From Asterella californica (Eukaryota; Streptophyta; Marchantiopsida; Marchantiales; Aytoniaceae), in the NCBI GenBank assembly GCA_036924285.1, contig JAYKYS010000008.1, forward strand, positions 16,477,001 through 16,541,000: DNA of 64,000 nt. Direction: 5' to 3'. Position numbers and translations under genes: made by a program. This document shows, one piece after another, positions 1 to 12,785 of the stretch. The first letter of the stretch is position 1. The number at the start of each line of letters is the position of its first letter. A model generated the notes under the pieces. That model did no database searches. It worked only from the letters and a program-made list of their open reading frames with translations, and was not told the DNA's origin.

Positions 1-3000
1 TCTTAAAGAACCATGCGCTTCTCTGGTGGACTATATACAGAGATGAGCATGTCAAGATCGTCTTGGTGCTTGGTTGGAAAGAATTCAAGGAGTTACTGAT
101 GAGATGATTCATAGTATGAAAGGATTCGAGATTTAGTGCCAAGCTGGATTTGTTCTCCAAGTGGACCGAAGAGATCAAGATATGTATATTTACTAGAGGA
201 CTCAAGTCCAATTCAGAAAAGACTCTCTTTCAGATGCCGAAGCTACTTGAGACATGTGCTGAAGTTTTGAAACTAACAGAGCGGATTGGAGACGATGAAG
301 TTCAACAATAGAAACCTTTTGAACCGCATAGGATGGACAAGGTTCATAAAAAGAACAAGAGCTTCAAGCGACAATGAGATGAAGATGAGAAGGATCGGAA
401 GGACCCTTCTGCCTCGGCAGCAAAGCGTAAGCAAACAGGGTCGAAACCATAAGAGCAAACACCTCAAAGAACAATGATTCTAAGTTTACTTGCTACAACT
501 ATGGCGAGACGAGTCATATTACTAAGGGGTGTACGAAACCTAAGATTAGTAACTGTAACATAAATGTTTTTGTTGCAAATGACTTGTTGTAAGGTCATAT
601 GACTATGATCTTAAGAACCACAAAGAAGCCAAAGTGAACAATCGTAATGTTACTTTCCTTGTGGACACATGAGGGACCCACTCCTTCATAAGTTCAAAGT
701 GGATGAAGAAGTTAGGCTTGTCTACCTCCAAGGTCGAAAAGTTTATTTATGTGGGCTTTGCCAAGGGCAAGATATACCAAACTTTTGAAGTGACATTGGA
801 TGTACGATTTACATGTGGGAAGTTAGAGTTCACAGAGAACTTCACGGTGTGTGAGATGGATGACATCCATGCGGTTTTGAGAAACACTTTATGGGATAAG
901 TTCGAAATGGAACTTAGACGAGAACCTTTAAGGTTGAACGTCAAAGTTAAAAGACAAAAGCTAGGAGTGAGGCTGATCCAAAAGACGTAGAAAATCGATG
1001 ATTTTGTGGTGAATTTGATCAAAGATAAACAAATGGACTTCAACAACGGAGTCATGTGTTTGATGCGGGTTGCATATCTGATGACGAGTGACGGACAAGA
1101 AGAAACATCAGAAGACGTAATTAAACTTCCGACGGTGCTTTCTGAAGTGATTAAGGAGTTTGAAGATGCCTTGACGCATGAGCTACATGTTGAATTCCCT
1201 CCAAGGCGAGTGGTGGACCACAAGATTGAGGTCTTGCTAGGGTTAGACCATCCTCCAAAGCTCCTTACCAACTCAATCACGTGGAACTACTTGACTTGAA
1301 AAGACAACTCGACGAGCTATTAACACAATATATATTCGGACCAGCAAGTCGTCTTATGGAACCCTAATTCTTTTTGCAAAGAAGAAGGATGAGAAATTAC
1401 GACTCTATGTAGATTATCGTGCAGTCAATAAGGTGACGGTGAAGAGTAATTATCCCTTGCCAAGGATAGATGATTTCTTTGATAGGTTAGCGAGTACAAA
1501 GTACGTGAGCAGGAAAGACTTAAAGTCGAGATATTACTAGATCCGTATAGCTGATCCAGATGTTGAGAAGACTACTTATCAAACTGAATACAGATCATTT
1601 GAGTTCGTAGTGATGTCATTCAGACTCTGCAACGCTCCTTCAACATCACACTGATGAACATAATTTTGCATGAGGAGATGGACGAGTTTATCATCGTTTA
1701 TATCGATGACATCTTGATCAAAAACCTTGGAGTCATATGCGGAGCAGCTAAGGGTGGTGTTGACGAAGTTGTGGGAGCATACGCTATTTGCCAACGTTGA
1801 CAAGATTGAGTTTGGTTTAGAACGCATTAACTTCTTGAGACATGTCATAAGTGCAAGGAGCATGTGGAGGATATGAAGAATGTGGACGAGACTGTGACTT
1901 GAGAATCTCAAACTGAAGTGATGAGATGCGGTAGTTCTTAAGACTGATGTAGTTCTACCGTAAGTATGTGAAAGAGTTTCACATATCACGAAGCCGCTAA
2001 TGGACTGGATGAGAAAAGACGCACAAGTAAGTTGGACCGAGGAGATAGATGATGTCTTCCGAATGATAAAATCTACTTTGTCAAATGCACCAGTTTTGAA
2101 GCTGCCGGAGTTTGACAAACCATCGAGGTGCACACAGACGTGAGTGACTATGTGATTGATGGAGTGTTGGTGTCGGATGGAAAACCTATAGCATACAAAA
2201 ACAAGAAGTTATCTAGGATGGAGAGTCGATGGTCGACTCACAAGAATGAACTGTATGCGGTGGTTCATTGCTTAAGAAATGACGGTGTTACTTGGGACTT
2301 CACAAAACCGAAGTGTACACCGATAATATTTCACCCAAGTACTTTGAAACATAAGATCGGTTGACGATAAAGCAACTAAGATGGCATGATATCTTGACAC
2401 TCATGAATGTGGAATTAATCCACAAAGAGAGAAATGACAATGTGGTTCCAGCCGCTTTGAATCACAAGGAGGAATATCTTTCACCGTCGACATAGATTTG
2501 TCGTCGAGCTATGTATCCTAAGAAGTCAAACTTGGAGAGATGCATACGTGAAGGTTACATGGGTGATGACCAAGCGAAGAAGTACCTAGAACGGCTCAAG
2601 CGAGGAGTGAAGTTGCAGAAAATATAGCTGAGACATGAGTTATTCATGTTCAAACAAAGTCGAGTTTATGTGACAAGGAAAACTTAGGACTAAGTTGCTT
2701 AAAGAGTGTCATGATGCATCCTTATCAGACCATAAAAGAGAAAAGTCCATTTTAGTAGTGATAGCTAAAAGATTTTATTGACCTCACATGAAAGACGACG
2801 CTGCCCACTTTATGAAAACATGCATAATCTGTCAAGCGAACCGGGTTTCTTATGCGAAGAAGCAAGAGTTGCTTCATCCTTTGCTGATTCTAGCTAGACC
2901 TTGGGAAAGCATCAGCATGGACTTCATCACGTCTCTGCTTGACTCAAATGGATACAATGCAATCTTTGTGATAGTTGACAGGTTTAGCAAACTAGCGAAG

Positions 3001-3630
3001 TTTATCCCAACATTGGATGCCACAACAACGTTCATGGCTTCTCGATTGTTCTTAGATACTTGGTGGCGTTCACATGGATTACCTCAGAGTATTATTTCAG
3101 ACCAATACTCTAAGTTCACAAGTGTCTTTTGGAAATACTTGTTCCAAAAATTGAGGACTAAGTTAAATTTTAGTACCGCTTTTCAATCTGAAAGGGATGG
3201 ACAAACAAAACGAGTTAACTCGACTTTGAATCACAGAGTGGTTCAGTCTTGCAAAGTATTGCTACAACTCCACGAAGCATTCAACAACCGATGAATCGTC
3301 TTTCTTGCTGATTTACGAACGTGAGCCAGAAGGACCTCTTGACTTGACTCTTGCAGGAAGTTCTACATCGACACGATCAAGAACACGACGTTGATGACAA
3401 AAATGCAGCAGCACGAAGAACAAGTGAGAAAGAACCTCGACAAAGTGCAGCAACGTTGCACGAAGTAAGTAAACATGCGTCGGTGGCAAGTGAAGTTTCA
3501 AGTGGGCGAAGAAATATGATTGAGTACGAAAAACTTCACCCTTCCAGAAGGAATATCAACTCAGTTTGACTTGCGATAGCAGGTTTATTGTCATGTGAAG
3601 ACTGTTATACAAGATAAATAAGAGGTCGTA
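1..3630 (+). pseudogene. Decayed Ty3/gypsy retrotransposon polyprotein (gag-pro-RT-RNaseH-integrase)
   Basis: Fragments of a gypsy polyprotein appear in order on the plus strand, broken by many stops and frameshifts. A gag remnant starts before the window. A CCHC knuckle at about 487-528 reads CYNYGETSHITKGC, with the second Cys changed to Tyr. The protease motif near 661-680 has a stop inside the DTG region. Reverse transcriptase runs from about 1360 and keeps YIDD at 1699-1710. RNase H (HTDVSDY, near 2130) and the integrase follow. The integrase has CIIC at 2821-2832, Asp codons at 2920 and 3100, and Lys at 3208 where GQTERVN of the family carries the catalytic Glu. The integrase C-terminal part fades out near 3630, and no chromodomain or 3' LTR follows. 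The copy is dead. Related copies lie at 17880-18292 and 58213-59060. Confidence 0.93.
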
Positions 3631-3750
3631 TAGACAGATAATATGTTGTAAAGACATTTTCAAATAAAATTTTCGTGCATATATATTACTGACTGCTAAC
3701 ATGCACTTCTCATTTTAAAATGACGTGAACTTGCAATTGTCAATCAAAGT

Positions 3751-3829
3751 TGCAATCAAGTAATGCAAAGTTAAGAGAGGTCGGTCAAGTCTGAAAAACT
3801 TATTAGAACTGCTATCAAGTAAATTTCTA
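3751..3829 (+). repeat. 30-bp-phased iteron repeat, copy 1
   Basis: A (A/G)TCAAGT-type motif recurs at about 3755, 3784 and 3814, so at 29-30 bp spacing. Between the motifs are GTTAAGAGAGGT and a CTTATTAG block. The same order and spacing recurs at 18293-18369 and 48391-48470, and in variant form at 17270-17355. It lies just past the truncated gypsy copy. It is probably a terminal or subterminal part of a small non-autonomous transposon. Confidence 0.65.
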
Positions 3830-5640
3830 CAATCGCACTTGACTATTGTATCGTACATACATACTTGTTTCAGTTACAAATGATTAGCTACGATCTCTCA
3901 AGACACCCAATTTAGCAAAAGATAGATTATCCTACAGTACTAGCTTCAACGAGCCATGTGAGTCCAGTTGATGAATGTGATACTGTTCATGTCCTTTGCA
4001 GGATAGATGGTCAGGAGAGGAGATCTGACTTTCTTGCTCTGTTTGTAACATAATTTTCAATTCTTCGTATCAAGAGAGAGTGGCAGCAGCTGTCGGATTC
4101 ATTGGAAACAAGGAGGACGACGAAGATCATGAACTAGAAAGAGTTTGGATTCGCGTGCAGCTTGACTATTTCACTATGTATATGCATATCCTGTTCTCAA
4201 CATATGGACTATAACAGCTGAAGTGCTAACGTTCGTGCACGAGTGTTCTCTCAAACGACGAGGTTCAAGTGGGTTGCAACAACCAAACTCATTCTGATGC
4301 TTGATTAGCCAAGTCAGGGACTCTTCACACTTGCGTGACAATGCGTTAGTTTTTGTATCCCCTATTGTGTCATTTAGGTTGAGGAATTCATTGTGCATTG
4401 TTTAACTAAAGTATATTTTTAGAGTCCTGGTATGAGTGCTCCAAGGTATATGGGTGAAGTTACCCTTGGGGTACCCTTCCGCATTTTTGAGGAGATTTTG
4501 CAACAAGAAACATCCACGTCCGTGTACCACTTTCATAAAGATTTGCAATGTGGCAGTTTTTTGCTTGATCAGTCTCCCAGCAAAAGTCAAACTTGATCAG
4601 ACCTCTCTTATCAAAGCATGTCAAGAGAATGTCACTTTTGGAACATAAAACGAGAAAATACCTGGACGCATCTGAAGACGAAATTGTATTGCACAAAAAC
4701 CAAAACCAAAATCTTACTATTTGATGATGAATACTCTAGGTTCGGGAGATGTATTAGGAATAAAATATCACGCAAGTGTGAAGAGGACCTTACTTGGAAT
4801 CCAGCCATTCGGTGATCTTTCTCTTTCCTCTCGTTATTAAGTCTACTTGTGTTCTAGTTAATGTAGTGAATTCCACTATCTTTGCTGAAGTGAGTTCTAA
4901 GAGTCAAGGACGAAGCGAAAGCAAAAGACAAATATGATTGTAGATCACATCAAACTTTTTGACATTTTAGTTACGAACTACGAACTGTAACTTCCATCTC
5001 CATGATGGTTTCTTACGTCAAGACTCGAAGTGACAGGACAAAACGATTGCATGCATGAATGCTTATCCGCAATGTGCAAGGAAACAATCGCTCGAGTTGA
5101 CGAGCTCAGCACCAATTACAGTGGAGTGGGCTCCAAAGACAAGTAGAAATCTCATATCAAAGTGTACGTCTCTCTCTCACTGCAAAGAAGAAAATTGTTG
5201 GGCACCATTCACTTTGTCCCCCCGTTCTAGTCATTGTGGTTGTAATGCAAGTGAGCAGAGCAGAGTCGATTCGATGGATTCATGCCTTCCTTGTTCTGGA
5301 GAAGTTCTTCACTTCGATTCGATGGATTCATGCCTTCTTTCACTTTACTTCACTTCCTTCATTCTTTGTGGAATTACTTCCACTCTAGTTATTTAGATGT
5401 TATGCACGTGAGGAGAGTATGTCTCTTTTGTCTTATTTGATGATCTAGTGTTCGACACTTGGCAACGGTAGAGAGTGCAGAGAAGATCTACGTACGTGGT
5501 TCATTTAAACAAGTCACTTTGTTCTTTACGGTTGTGTGAAAGAATATCAGAGCACAATAATTTAGTAACTCCGTACTAAAAAAGAAGACCGTGGTATTAC
5601 ATGTGGGTGACGGAATTCGTTCTAGGGTTTCTGCCGGTTA
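3830..5640. other. Intergenic stretch, no gene recognised
   Basis: Only short open frames without family resemblance. Two local structures are visible: an inverted pair of about 18 bp (4321-4339 against 4770-4787) and a 24-bp direct repeat (5266-5289 and 5314-5337) spaced 48 bp apart. Confidence 0.5.
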
Positions 5641-5649
5641 TTAATCTAA

Positions 5650-6300
5650 ACTGTAGCGACTTTACATGGAACCGAACCAAGACTAAACCGTTTTGGAAAG
5701 TGTGAAGTAAACCACCTTTGAACTAAACCGTTTTGGAAAATCTTTGAACCAAATTATTCTTGAACCGAATCTTTTTGTAAAAGTTTTAACCAATTCAATT
5801 ATGAACCGAATCATTTTGGAAAATCTTGAATTGCATTATCAATGAATTTTTTTCAATAAAATGTTAGATTATTTGAATATAATATAAATAATATAAATAC
5901 TAAATATTAAATATTATTATATATCCTTTGAGATCTTGGCGGATCATGAGAATATCTATCCATGTGAGTCCACTACAGCGGGACCAGAAGTTCTTGGAAG
6001 ACTTGGACCAGAAGTTTCGTTAGCAATATTTTATTATAATATTCACTATATAAATAATATATTATACTATTATACTATTTTTCTCTGGGACTGTGAAGCA
6101 GAACCTTTAAAGACCATATACTTTGAGAACCAGATCGTTTAAAAGCTATTCATATAAAACTTTGAATTATTTTAAAAATAAAATATTATATAAATCTTAA
6201 CCGAACCGGTTTTTAACCAACCCGATTTGAACCGAACCACGGGAAACAGTCGGTCTTGTATGGTCCGGATCGAGACCAAACCAAGGCCGACTCGTAACCA
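5650..6300. repeat. Degenerate minisatellite with GAACCG / CCGTTTTGGAAA motifs
   Basis: Imperfect units with AAACCGTTTTGGAAA or GAACCGAATCNTTTTG recur several times in 5680-5830, and the GAACCGAACC theme returns at 6190-6300. An AT-rich spacer of about 350 bp separates the two blocks. No coding potential was recognised. The origin is unknown; it may be an old tandem repeat split by an insertion. Confidence 0.5.
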
Positions 6301-6484
6301 GACTCTAATTTAACCATAAACGAGAATGTCCCTACCATGGCCCTGGAGCAAGAGTTGTACAGGAACAGGGGATCCTGTCAACAAATATTCACAGGAGTCT
6401 TCTACACTTTCTCGTGCACCTCTTACAGTTGTTCCACCTATCTGGTACTCCCTCGTCCTCGTACTTTGGTTCGAGTCTGTGGTT

Positions 6485-6660
6485 ACTGAGAGACCAAAGC
6501 TCAGGTCGCCAAGAGGGTCGATGGATGCAGCGAGAAGGTTAAGCACTTTCTCGACTAAGTAAGTTGAGGTCCTGGGTTCAAAACCACGAGCCACGTACAT
6601 GAACACCACCAGCCTGGTCCCTGACTCCGCGTGGCCTGACTCAGACTTCCTGCTCAAAAG
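6485..6660 (+). repeat. SINE-like / tRNA-like fragment
   Basis: A pol III B-box-like segment, GGTTCAAAACC, lies at 6575-6585 inside the phrase GAGGTCCTGGGTTCAA, which resembles the T-arm of a tRNA. The upstream part does not fold into an obvious tRNA and has no clear A box. The GC-richer sequence to about 6655 could be a SINE body. Support is weak without other copies. Confidence 0.3.
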
Positions 6661-8719
6661 GAGTGAAAAGTAAATAAGGAAAGGAAAATCGAGTTACTGT
6701 TACTATAGACAGGAGAAAATGACAGGGACTAGTGCTCAGCAGGTCAAATTTAGGTCTTATTGCCTGGCTGTGAGTTTCTTCCTCCGTGAGGGTTTTGTCT
6801 CCTTGAATGGGGAGGAGGATTCAGGCCGATCTTCTCTCGTCATATTCTTATATTTGTATAGAGGTAAAATCTATCCTGGGATCTGATCTGATCTGATCTA
6901 TAAGTATGTGCATGCGTGCGTGTGAGGGACAAAAAGCGAGAGCGATTCAAAGATGATGAATTCACTGATCGCAGCCTGTACCACGATTGAAACTGAGGAC
7001 GCTTTAGACGGGAGGGAATCGAAAGTGTACGTAGAAAAAGGTGCGAATATAGTGGTCTCACAAGTAGCTCCTCAATCTGACCGACTGTGTCTCTTTGTCC
7101 AATTTGGAGAAAGTATTGGTTTCCAAGACGAAACATGTGTACGACAAAGTTTTGGTGGACCGTAGATCTGCATACCTATCATTGGCAGACACTCCCAAGA
7201 GGACCACGCTCGCAATTCTTTAGATTGTCAGTCAATCTTGATGAGAGGAATCAAAGTCTTTCTTTTGTCGATTCATGATTCAGTTCCCGCTAGTTCCATT
7301 TAATCCTTTTTCTTCTTTTGCTTATAGTGCGTGCTTTCCACAGTGGAGCTTTTGAAGCTTCTTTCTTGTCGGTGGCAGCGGCGTTTATGAAGGAGGATAT
7401 TCACCTCATGTACACTGAAATGTACATGAGGTTCGTTAATTAATATTCTAACCCTTTCGATGAGAAAGGTTAGAATATTAACTAACGTCTTCTGGAAAAC
7501 ACCGCGATATAACAAAGAGGGTTCCGGATTTATAACCCAGGGATCGCAGCAGGCCGCCTTTCACTTATGGATTCTGTCCAGACGAGTTGACTACTCCGGG
7601 ATTGAGTAACATATAATATTTTAAAATTATTTTAATTTTTTATAATAATTTAATAAAATTATAATACTTGCACATATTCTGATAAGAGAAAACGAAATTC
7701 ACTGTACAAGGCAGTGGGGAAGGATATTGACTGCTTGAGCCCTCCAGCCATGAGAGAATGAGCACGTGACCATCTGTCATAACGCTTGGGCGGTTTCGTG
7801 CTATATCAGACCTTGTATATTCACTTCTTCCAAAGTTCGGAAGAGGGGAATAATATGCAAGGGTATTTAATTTATATATATAAAGTTATAATTAAAATTT
7901 TGAAATTAAAAATATTTTTATTCGTGGGATGCATAGATCTTTATACTCTAGAGAGAGTTTCTGTTCCCTTAAATCACTTGTGAGTTTTGTGTAACTCAAG
8001 TGATCATGTGTAACCAAGTTACAAAATGAATTTTAAATTTAGTGAAATAAATTCAGAGAAATTCATCACCAAGTTAGAGTTTACAAACTCGATAGACCAA
8101 CATTCTCTCGTGACTTTGTACTTCAGTAAAATCTACTCTTCAACTCTTTTAAAATTCAGTGAAATAAATTTAAAAAGCTTTGTCACAAGTCACAATTTGC
8201 AAACCCACTCCAACACCGTTCTTTTCAGTGGTTTTGCGCTTTAGTAAAGTGTATTTTTCACTAAATACTTTTCAAGGTTATTGTCAACCAATTGCCCATG
8301 AATATTTTAGTGATCTGTTTTAACATTTATTTGTTTCTTCTATTTTTCTAGAAGTGCAGTTTGAATGCGTATTATTCACTAATCTGAACCCCAAACATCA
8401 CTTTGCTCACACGTTGGATAGAGTCAGTGCAACAGAAGAAACTGCATTTATCTGCAATTCACGTGAGTAAAAATCTTGTCCAAGTTCCATCTCGATTTTC
8501 GTTGATCACATTCAGGATGAAAGCTGAGTGTATCTGCTTGACATGGCATCCACATGTTCCCGGCTAATCATCATACTTTGATGACTATTCACACGTGAGC
8601 GCATACTCACAGTTGGGTGAGTTGGTCGTGACCAGGAGACTCGCTTTGGCTGTCCAGTTGGATATCCATCTTCATGTCATTCTACTTATAAAAGACTGAC
8701 GTGACAGCCTTGGCCTTCA
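6661..8719. other. Intergenic stretch with a small microsatellite and foldbacks
   Basis: No gene recognised. A short run of GATCT/GATCTG repeats lies near 6880-6900, followed by alternating purine-pyrimidine sequence. AT-rich tracts lie at 7615-7670 and 7855-7920. Two related direct blocks with AATTCAGNGAAATAAATT occur near 8030-8070 and 8150-8175. Confidence 0.4.
7395..7490 (+). repeat. Double-hairpin repeat (family A), two adjacent foldbacks
   Basis: The first hairpin has perfect 10-bp arms (7404-7413 and 7422-7431) beginning CCTCATGTAC. The second has arms of about 18 bp (7440-7458 and 7464-7481) containing CTAACCCTTTC and its complement. This is the 5' module of the dispersed family seen more fully at 38943-39285, 49886-50235 and 53088-53358. 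Confidence 0.6.
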
Positions 8720-9260
8720 GTATCGGCCTTCTTGCAGATCATGCACTTCAGTTCGTTTTCGAGAGAGGACGATCAACCTAGCCTTGCTTATCTGGTTATC
8801 AATATCGAAATGTGGAACGGGAATCCCAAGATGGATATCCGGGGTACAATAAAGAGGGACAGGCGTAAAGCCAAAAGTAAAGGCTTTAGAAAGTGGTCTG
8901 CTTCTATTCGTTACGAGTGACGGAAAAGGAACAAACGAGCAGCAGAGACTATCTAGACTTGCTCCCGACCGGATCCTTTGCTTTTTTCTCTACTACAGTG
9001 GTTTGTGAGTCGATATTAATGCGGAAACACGCGACGCAACGAATAGCCAACGGATTGAAAGACCCGAAGGGAAAGGGAAGGAAGAAGGAACCGAAGGGCC
9101 AAGCAACTATCGCCTCGGAAGGAAGAAGAACACCGGTGCTAAGCCTCGCTATTAGTAACTCTAAGGTCGCTTATTTGTCTCTCTTCGTCGGATTCTTTTT
9201 TTTTCCCTCCTCCACCACTTCGAATGTGGAAGTAGACTCATTCGTCAACTTAGAGGTCTT
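8720..9260. other. Tract with organelle-like (mitochondrial-like) composition
   Basis: This tract is GC-richer than its flanks and is full of GAAGG/AAGGG/CCGAAGG runs reminiscent of plant mitochondrial DNA. Open frames of 62 codons (8732-8920) and 128 codons (8893-9279) overlap in different frames. One contains a lysine/arginine-rich stretch (KRDRRKAKSKGFRK), but I cannot assign either to a named gene. A nuclear insertion of mitochondrial DNA is possible; chance composition is the alternative. Confidence 0.25.
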
Positions 9261-9330
9261 TTGCATCTACATCTACTGAGGTCGTGGGTAGATCTACATC
9301 TCTTCGAGGTCTTCTACATATATCGAAGAT

Positions 9331-9540
9331 TGGTGTCTCAAGTGGTTTAACTAACAGTCCTCTAAAAAAGAGGTCGTGGGTTCAATCCCTTGTGAGCAAG
9401 GTTGGAGGTGCATGCTGCTGCAAATTGTTAATGAAGCTTTTAGTCCGAGTCCCGCTGTGGTGGACTCACATGGACAATCTCATAATCTCGAAGATCCTAA
9501 AGGACAGATAACACCATTTATCATTTATCATTTATCATTT
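9331..9540 (+). mobile_element. Candidate SINE with tRNA-related head and simple-repeat tail
   Basis: The head has an A-box-like GTGTCTCAAGTGGTTTAAC at 9333 onward and a B-box-like GGTTCAATCC at 9379-9388, spaced roughly as in a tRNA. A body of about 120 bp with no open frame follows. The element ends in three to four copies of CATTTAT (about 9514-9540), as SINEs often do. No clear target-site duplication was found. It would depend on a LINE partner for movement. A chance match to pol III boxes is possible, but head, body and repetitive tail together make a SINE the better reading. Confidence 0.5.
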
Positions 9541-10559
9541 GACAGTTTCAAAATTACACCAGCATAGTTCACGCGTGTGTGTTAGGGGTGGTAATAAACG
9601 GGTATTCCAGACTGCACACAGTTTCACTTTGAAGAATAAGATTGGGTACAAAAAGTACAGACTTTTGCATTTTGAGAAAAGAGTTGTGACCGGGTGTTTT
9701 TGAGTTTGAAGCTTGCAGTTTTGCAGAATAGTTCACTCGAAAAAGCAAAAGAAATGCGGAGAAAAGAATTGAATAAAAGTGAAACTAAAGAAAATTGTCT
9801 TAGATTCGAGAGTCTTCACGCAATAATGAAAAGGTAAGAAACTACAAGGTATACCGTTTACAACCTGTAGTTGCAGAAGACCTCTTATTGTATCTCAGTC
9901 AGTTTCTTACAGCATCCCTCTGTTTTCCTTATGTTCTCTTTTCTCTCGCCATTACTGAAAGGGATCAAACATACAAAGTAGCACAAACATGGATGAGCTC
10001 ACATGATCAGAGTCATAATCAGAATGGAATCTCGTCTTCAGATCTAGCATCTAAATGAGCATCTCCTTGAATGAAGGTAAAGCATGAAATGCTTCCTTCC
10101 AATTCTGACAAATCTTCTGCCAGACTCTTTCTCGAGTGGAAGAATAAGGGAAGAAAGAGCATTCCAGAAAATCTAGACTGATTTTTGTTCATTTGGCTTT
10201 CATCTACAATGTTTTTTGTGTAATCTTGATTGGTTTCAGCTATAGACTTGTGATGTTGCTTCCACGATCAAGCTCCAACCAGGTTACAATCGGTCATACA
10301 CGTTGGAGTGTAGCAGTCAATGTTCTATATTTCTAAAATGAACGTGGTGTGAAGGATAAAAACGCCCGCTGGTCAGAAAGGAAGGATACGGTTCGAGTTG
10401 TAGAGCAAAGGGAACTTGCTCTTGACGTGGCAAACGGTAAAGGAATGATTAAAAAAAGAAAAGTAATGGCGCAAGAGCCTCGTCAACCATCAAGTTTAGA
10501 CCTGAGGTTTCCTGTAACTCCCTGGTCCACAACTGTTCATTCATTGACTAAGTAGATGA
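9541..10559. other. Intergenic stretch, no gene recognised
   Basis: A 68-codon frame at 10349-10555 is Lys/Arg-rich and resembles no family I know. No RNA structure or long repeat was seen. Confidence 0.4.
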
Positions 10560-11055
10560 ATATACATCCAAAGTGCACTTCTGGTAGAGGTGCACTTTGG
10601 ATTATTATTTATATTATTTTTTAATGGAGAAGATAAATATACAAAAGTTTAATTTATTTTTCATTTCTAATTAAAATAAATATTTGTTTATTTGTTTATT
10701 TAAAACTTGACCCTTTGTTCGTAGCTTCTCGGACTTTTATTGTCAGAAGAGAATCGCCCTTCTCTCTCTTATGGCTTATCTCCCTTTATGGGGTATGTCA
10801 TCCTTCAGGATCTTTTCGCGTCTGTGAGCACTCCTAACATTATATTTACATATATTTAAATTTTTCCACTGAATAAATATATTTATATATATTTCTATTT
10901 AATATTATATATTTTCTGATAATAAAATTATACTTATATAGTTTAATATTTTTAATCAATTTAATATAAATTTTCTAGTTAATATTTATATATTTTCTGA
11001 TAACAACAGACGTGCAAGAATTCCTCAGAAGTTCATGTTGTATGCATATTGAATT
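10560..11055 (+). repeat. Degenerate copy of the double-hairpin repeat (family A)
   Basis: A foldback with 12-bp arms starts at TCCAAAGTGCAC (10567-10578) and closes at 10590-10601. AT-rich sequence follows with the shared phrase TTAATATTTATATATTTTCTGATAACAAC ending near 11010 (seen also near 12720, 50180 and 53300). The copy ends in a GTTCATGTTGTATGCATA-like tail at 11031-11050. Confidence 0.5.
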
Positions 11056-12499
11056 TAAATTACTTTTGCGCTCCGTGATACAATTTGTGGCATTTACTTA
11101 TTGGAGAATGCTAAACTAAAGCATTTACGTTTGTGAATCGCTTGTCATATTTAACGTTGGTACTTGTGTGAAGAAGCACTGGATATATATTCACCGAATA
11201 CATTGCACTTCCAAAAACCTATTTACCCAGGATAAAGTGCAAGGCTATAAATGCTTCACGAGAAAACCACAGCCTCAACACTTCCTACAAGATTGGTGGA
11301 AAGAAAGGAACAATTTCATCTGTCAGATTTTACAAGCACTGTCAACATAGGGTTTAGGGGTAGGATGATGACTGCAAAAGTCTAATTCTTGGTGGTAGAT
11401 TAGAACGTAAATGACTAGATTTGCTTCAAAACTGAGAAAAGCTTTAAATGACTTGTACAATATTTTTCCTTTTGAGATTTTTAATGGAGGTAATCATACT
11501 AGAGATATCCAAGTTTCATAACAAGACTTAGTTATTTCAGGTGGATAATTTCAAAAGATATTTTGTATATATCATGCATCCAACAAGTACATTAATAAGT
11601 AATACTTTGAATTCAACAATGTGAAGAGAATGGATCATATGTCTCTTTACTTCGAGTTGGAACTCAAAATGTGATAACTATATCATGATTGAACGAGGAA
11701 GTGGTACATACTCATAAGATAATCAATTCTTGCAGAAAATATTCAGAACTAATACGTAATTATTCTCTCGAGTTATTCTTTTTATGTCTGACCGTTTCTC
11801 CTCTAGCTGAATATTTATATAGCATTAAGATTAGAAGTGGATTAAAAGGCAAGGTGGCGTTCACGTATTCCTCAACGGTCGGATTCTAGGGATCGAGTGC
11901 ATATTTTATTATCTATATCGTACTTTGAGGTCAGATTTGACAGAAAATAATTATGGGGAGGTTCTGTACAAAATTTAAAAAATGACATGATCATGAGTAG
12001 AGTGCCAAAATCTAGAAAGAAATTAAAAATGATTATTTGCATGAACAATGAACAGATAGAATGAGAACCTTCAACCTTACAAGTTGAATTTCTTAAGGTT
12101 AATAAGAAAGATTCAAGAATTTTCTGAATTCTTTCTATTTTTAATCTTGAGTGCCGAATCTCATTTTGAAGAAAAATAAAATATTCTGCAAACAAGTACC
12201 GAATCTGATCTCGAGGTACGGTACTCAATTACATATACCAATTATACTCAATTATACATGTATACATAATATGCATGTTTCTTGAACTTTCGCTCGAGGG
12301 AAACAAGACGACAAGCAAGAAAGAACGAACTCCGAATGGACATTAGCTCTGACCACGTCGGGACTAGATTTTGCAACTAAGTAGTACACCAAAATCAATT
12401 AAGGGCACTCAGTACAATTGTCACTTTATGTTATCATTAAATATGTAAATATACGGTATACATTAGAATTATCTACAGTGGAATATTCATTTTTAATCT
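11056..12499. other. AT-rich intergenic stretch
   Basis: Both strands carry only short frames (for example 11872-12228 minus) with no recognisable domain. Nothing else was seen. Confidence 0.4.
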
Positions 12500-12785
12500 T
12501 TCGTTGGGAAAGGGTAGATAGTAAATTAAACCTTTGATTTCGTTTCAATTTGTACTTACCAGCCCATATATGTACTTAGGGAACGTGTCTGTACACGCTC
12601 CCATCCCTTATGGTTTATGTTTAGGTCTTCCTGCATTTGCAAGTTTGAGGTAATAGTTAATATTTATAAAATATATCTATTTTTCTCATAAATTTATTTG
12701 AGAATTTATTTTTTAACACTTACATATTTTCCCAATAACAACATGCGAGAAAAATTCTCACAAGTTCATCTTGCATGCATGTCTT
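12500..12785 (+). repeat. Dispersed double-hairpin repeat (family A), copy lacking its 5' arm
   Basis: Starts with GGGAAAGGGTAGATAGTAAATTAAACC, matching the right half of the CTAACCC hairpin. It continues with CTTATGGTTTATGTTTAGG and TTAATATTTATAAAATAT, and ends with the ATAACAACATG block and TTCATCTTGCATGCATG (about 12765-12782). All blocks occur in the same order in the copies at 38943, 49886 and 53088. Confidence 0.65.

Noticed and set aside
9331..9400. Functional tRNA gene
   Set aside because: Pol III box-like sequences are present, but no acceptor stem or complete cloverleaf can be drawn.
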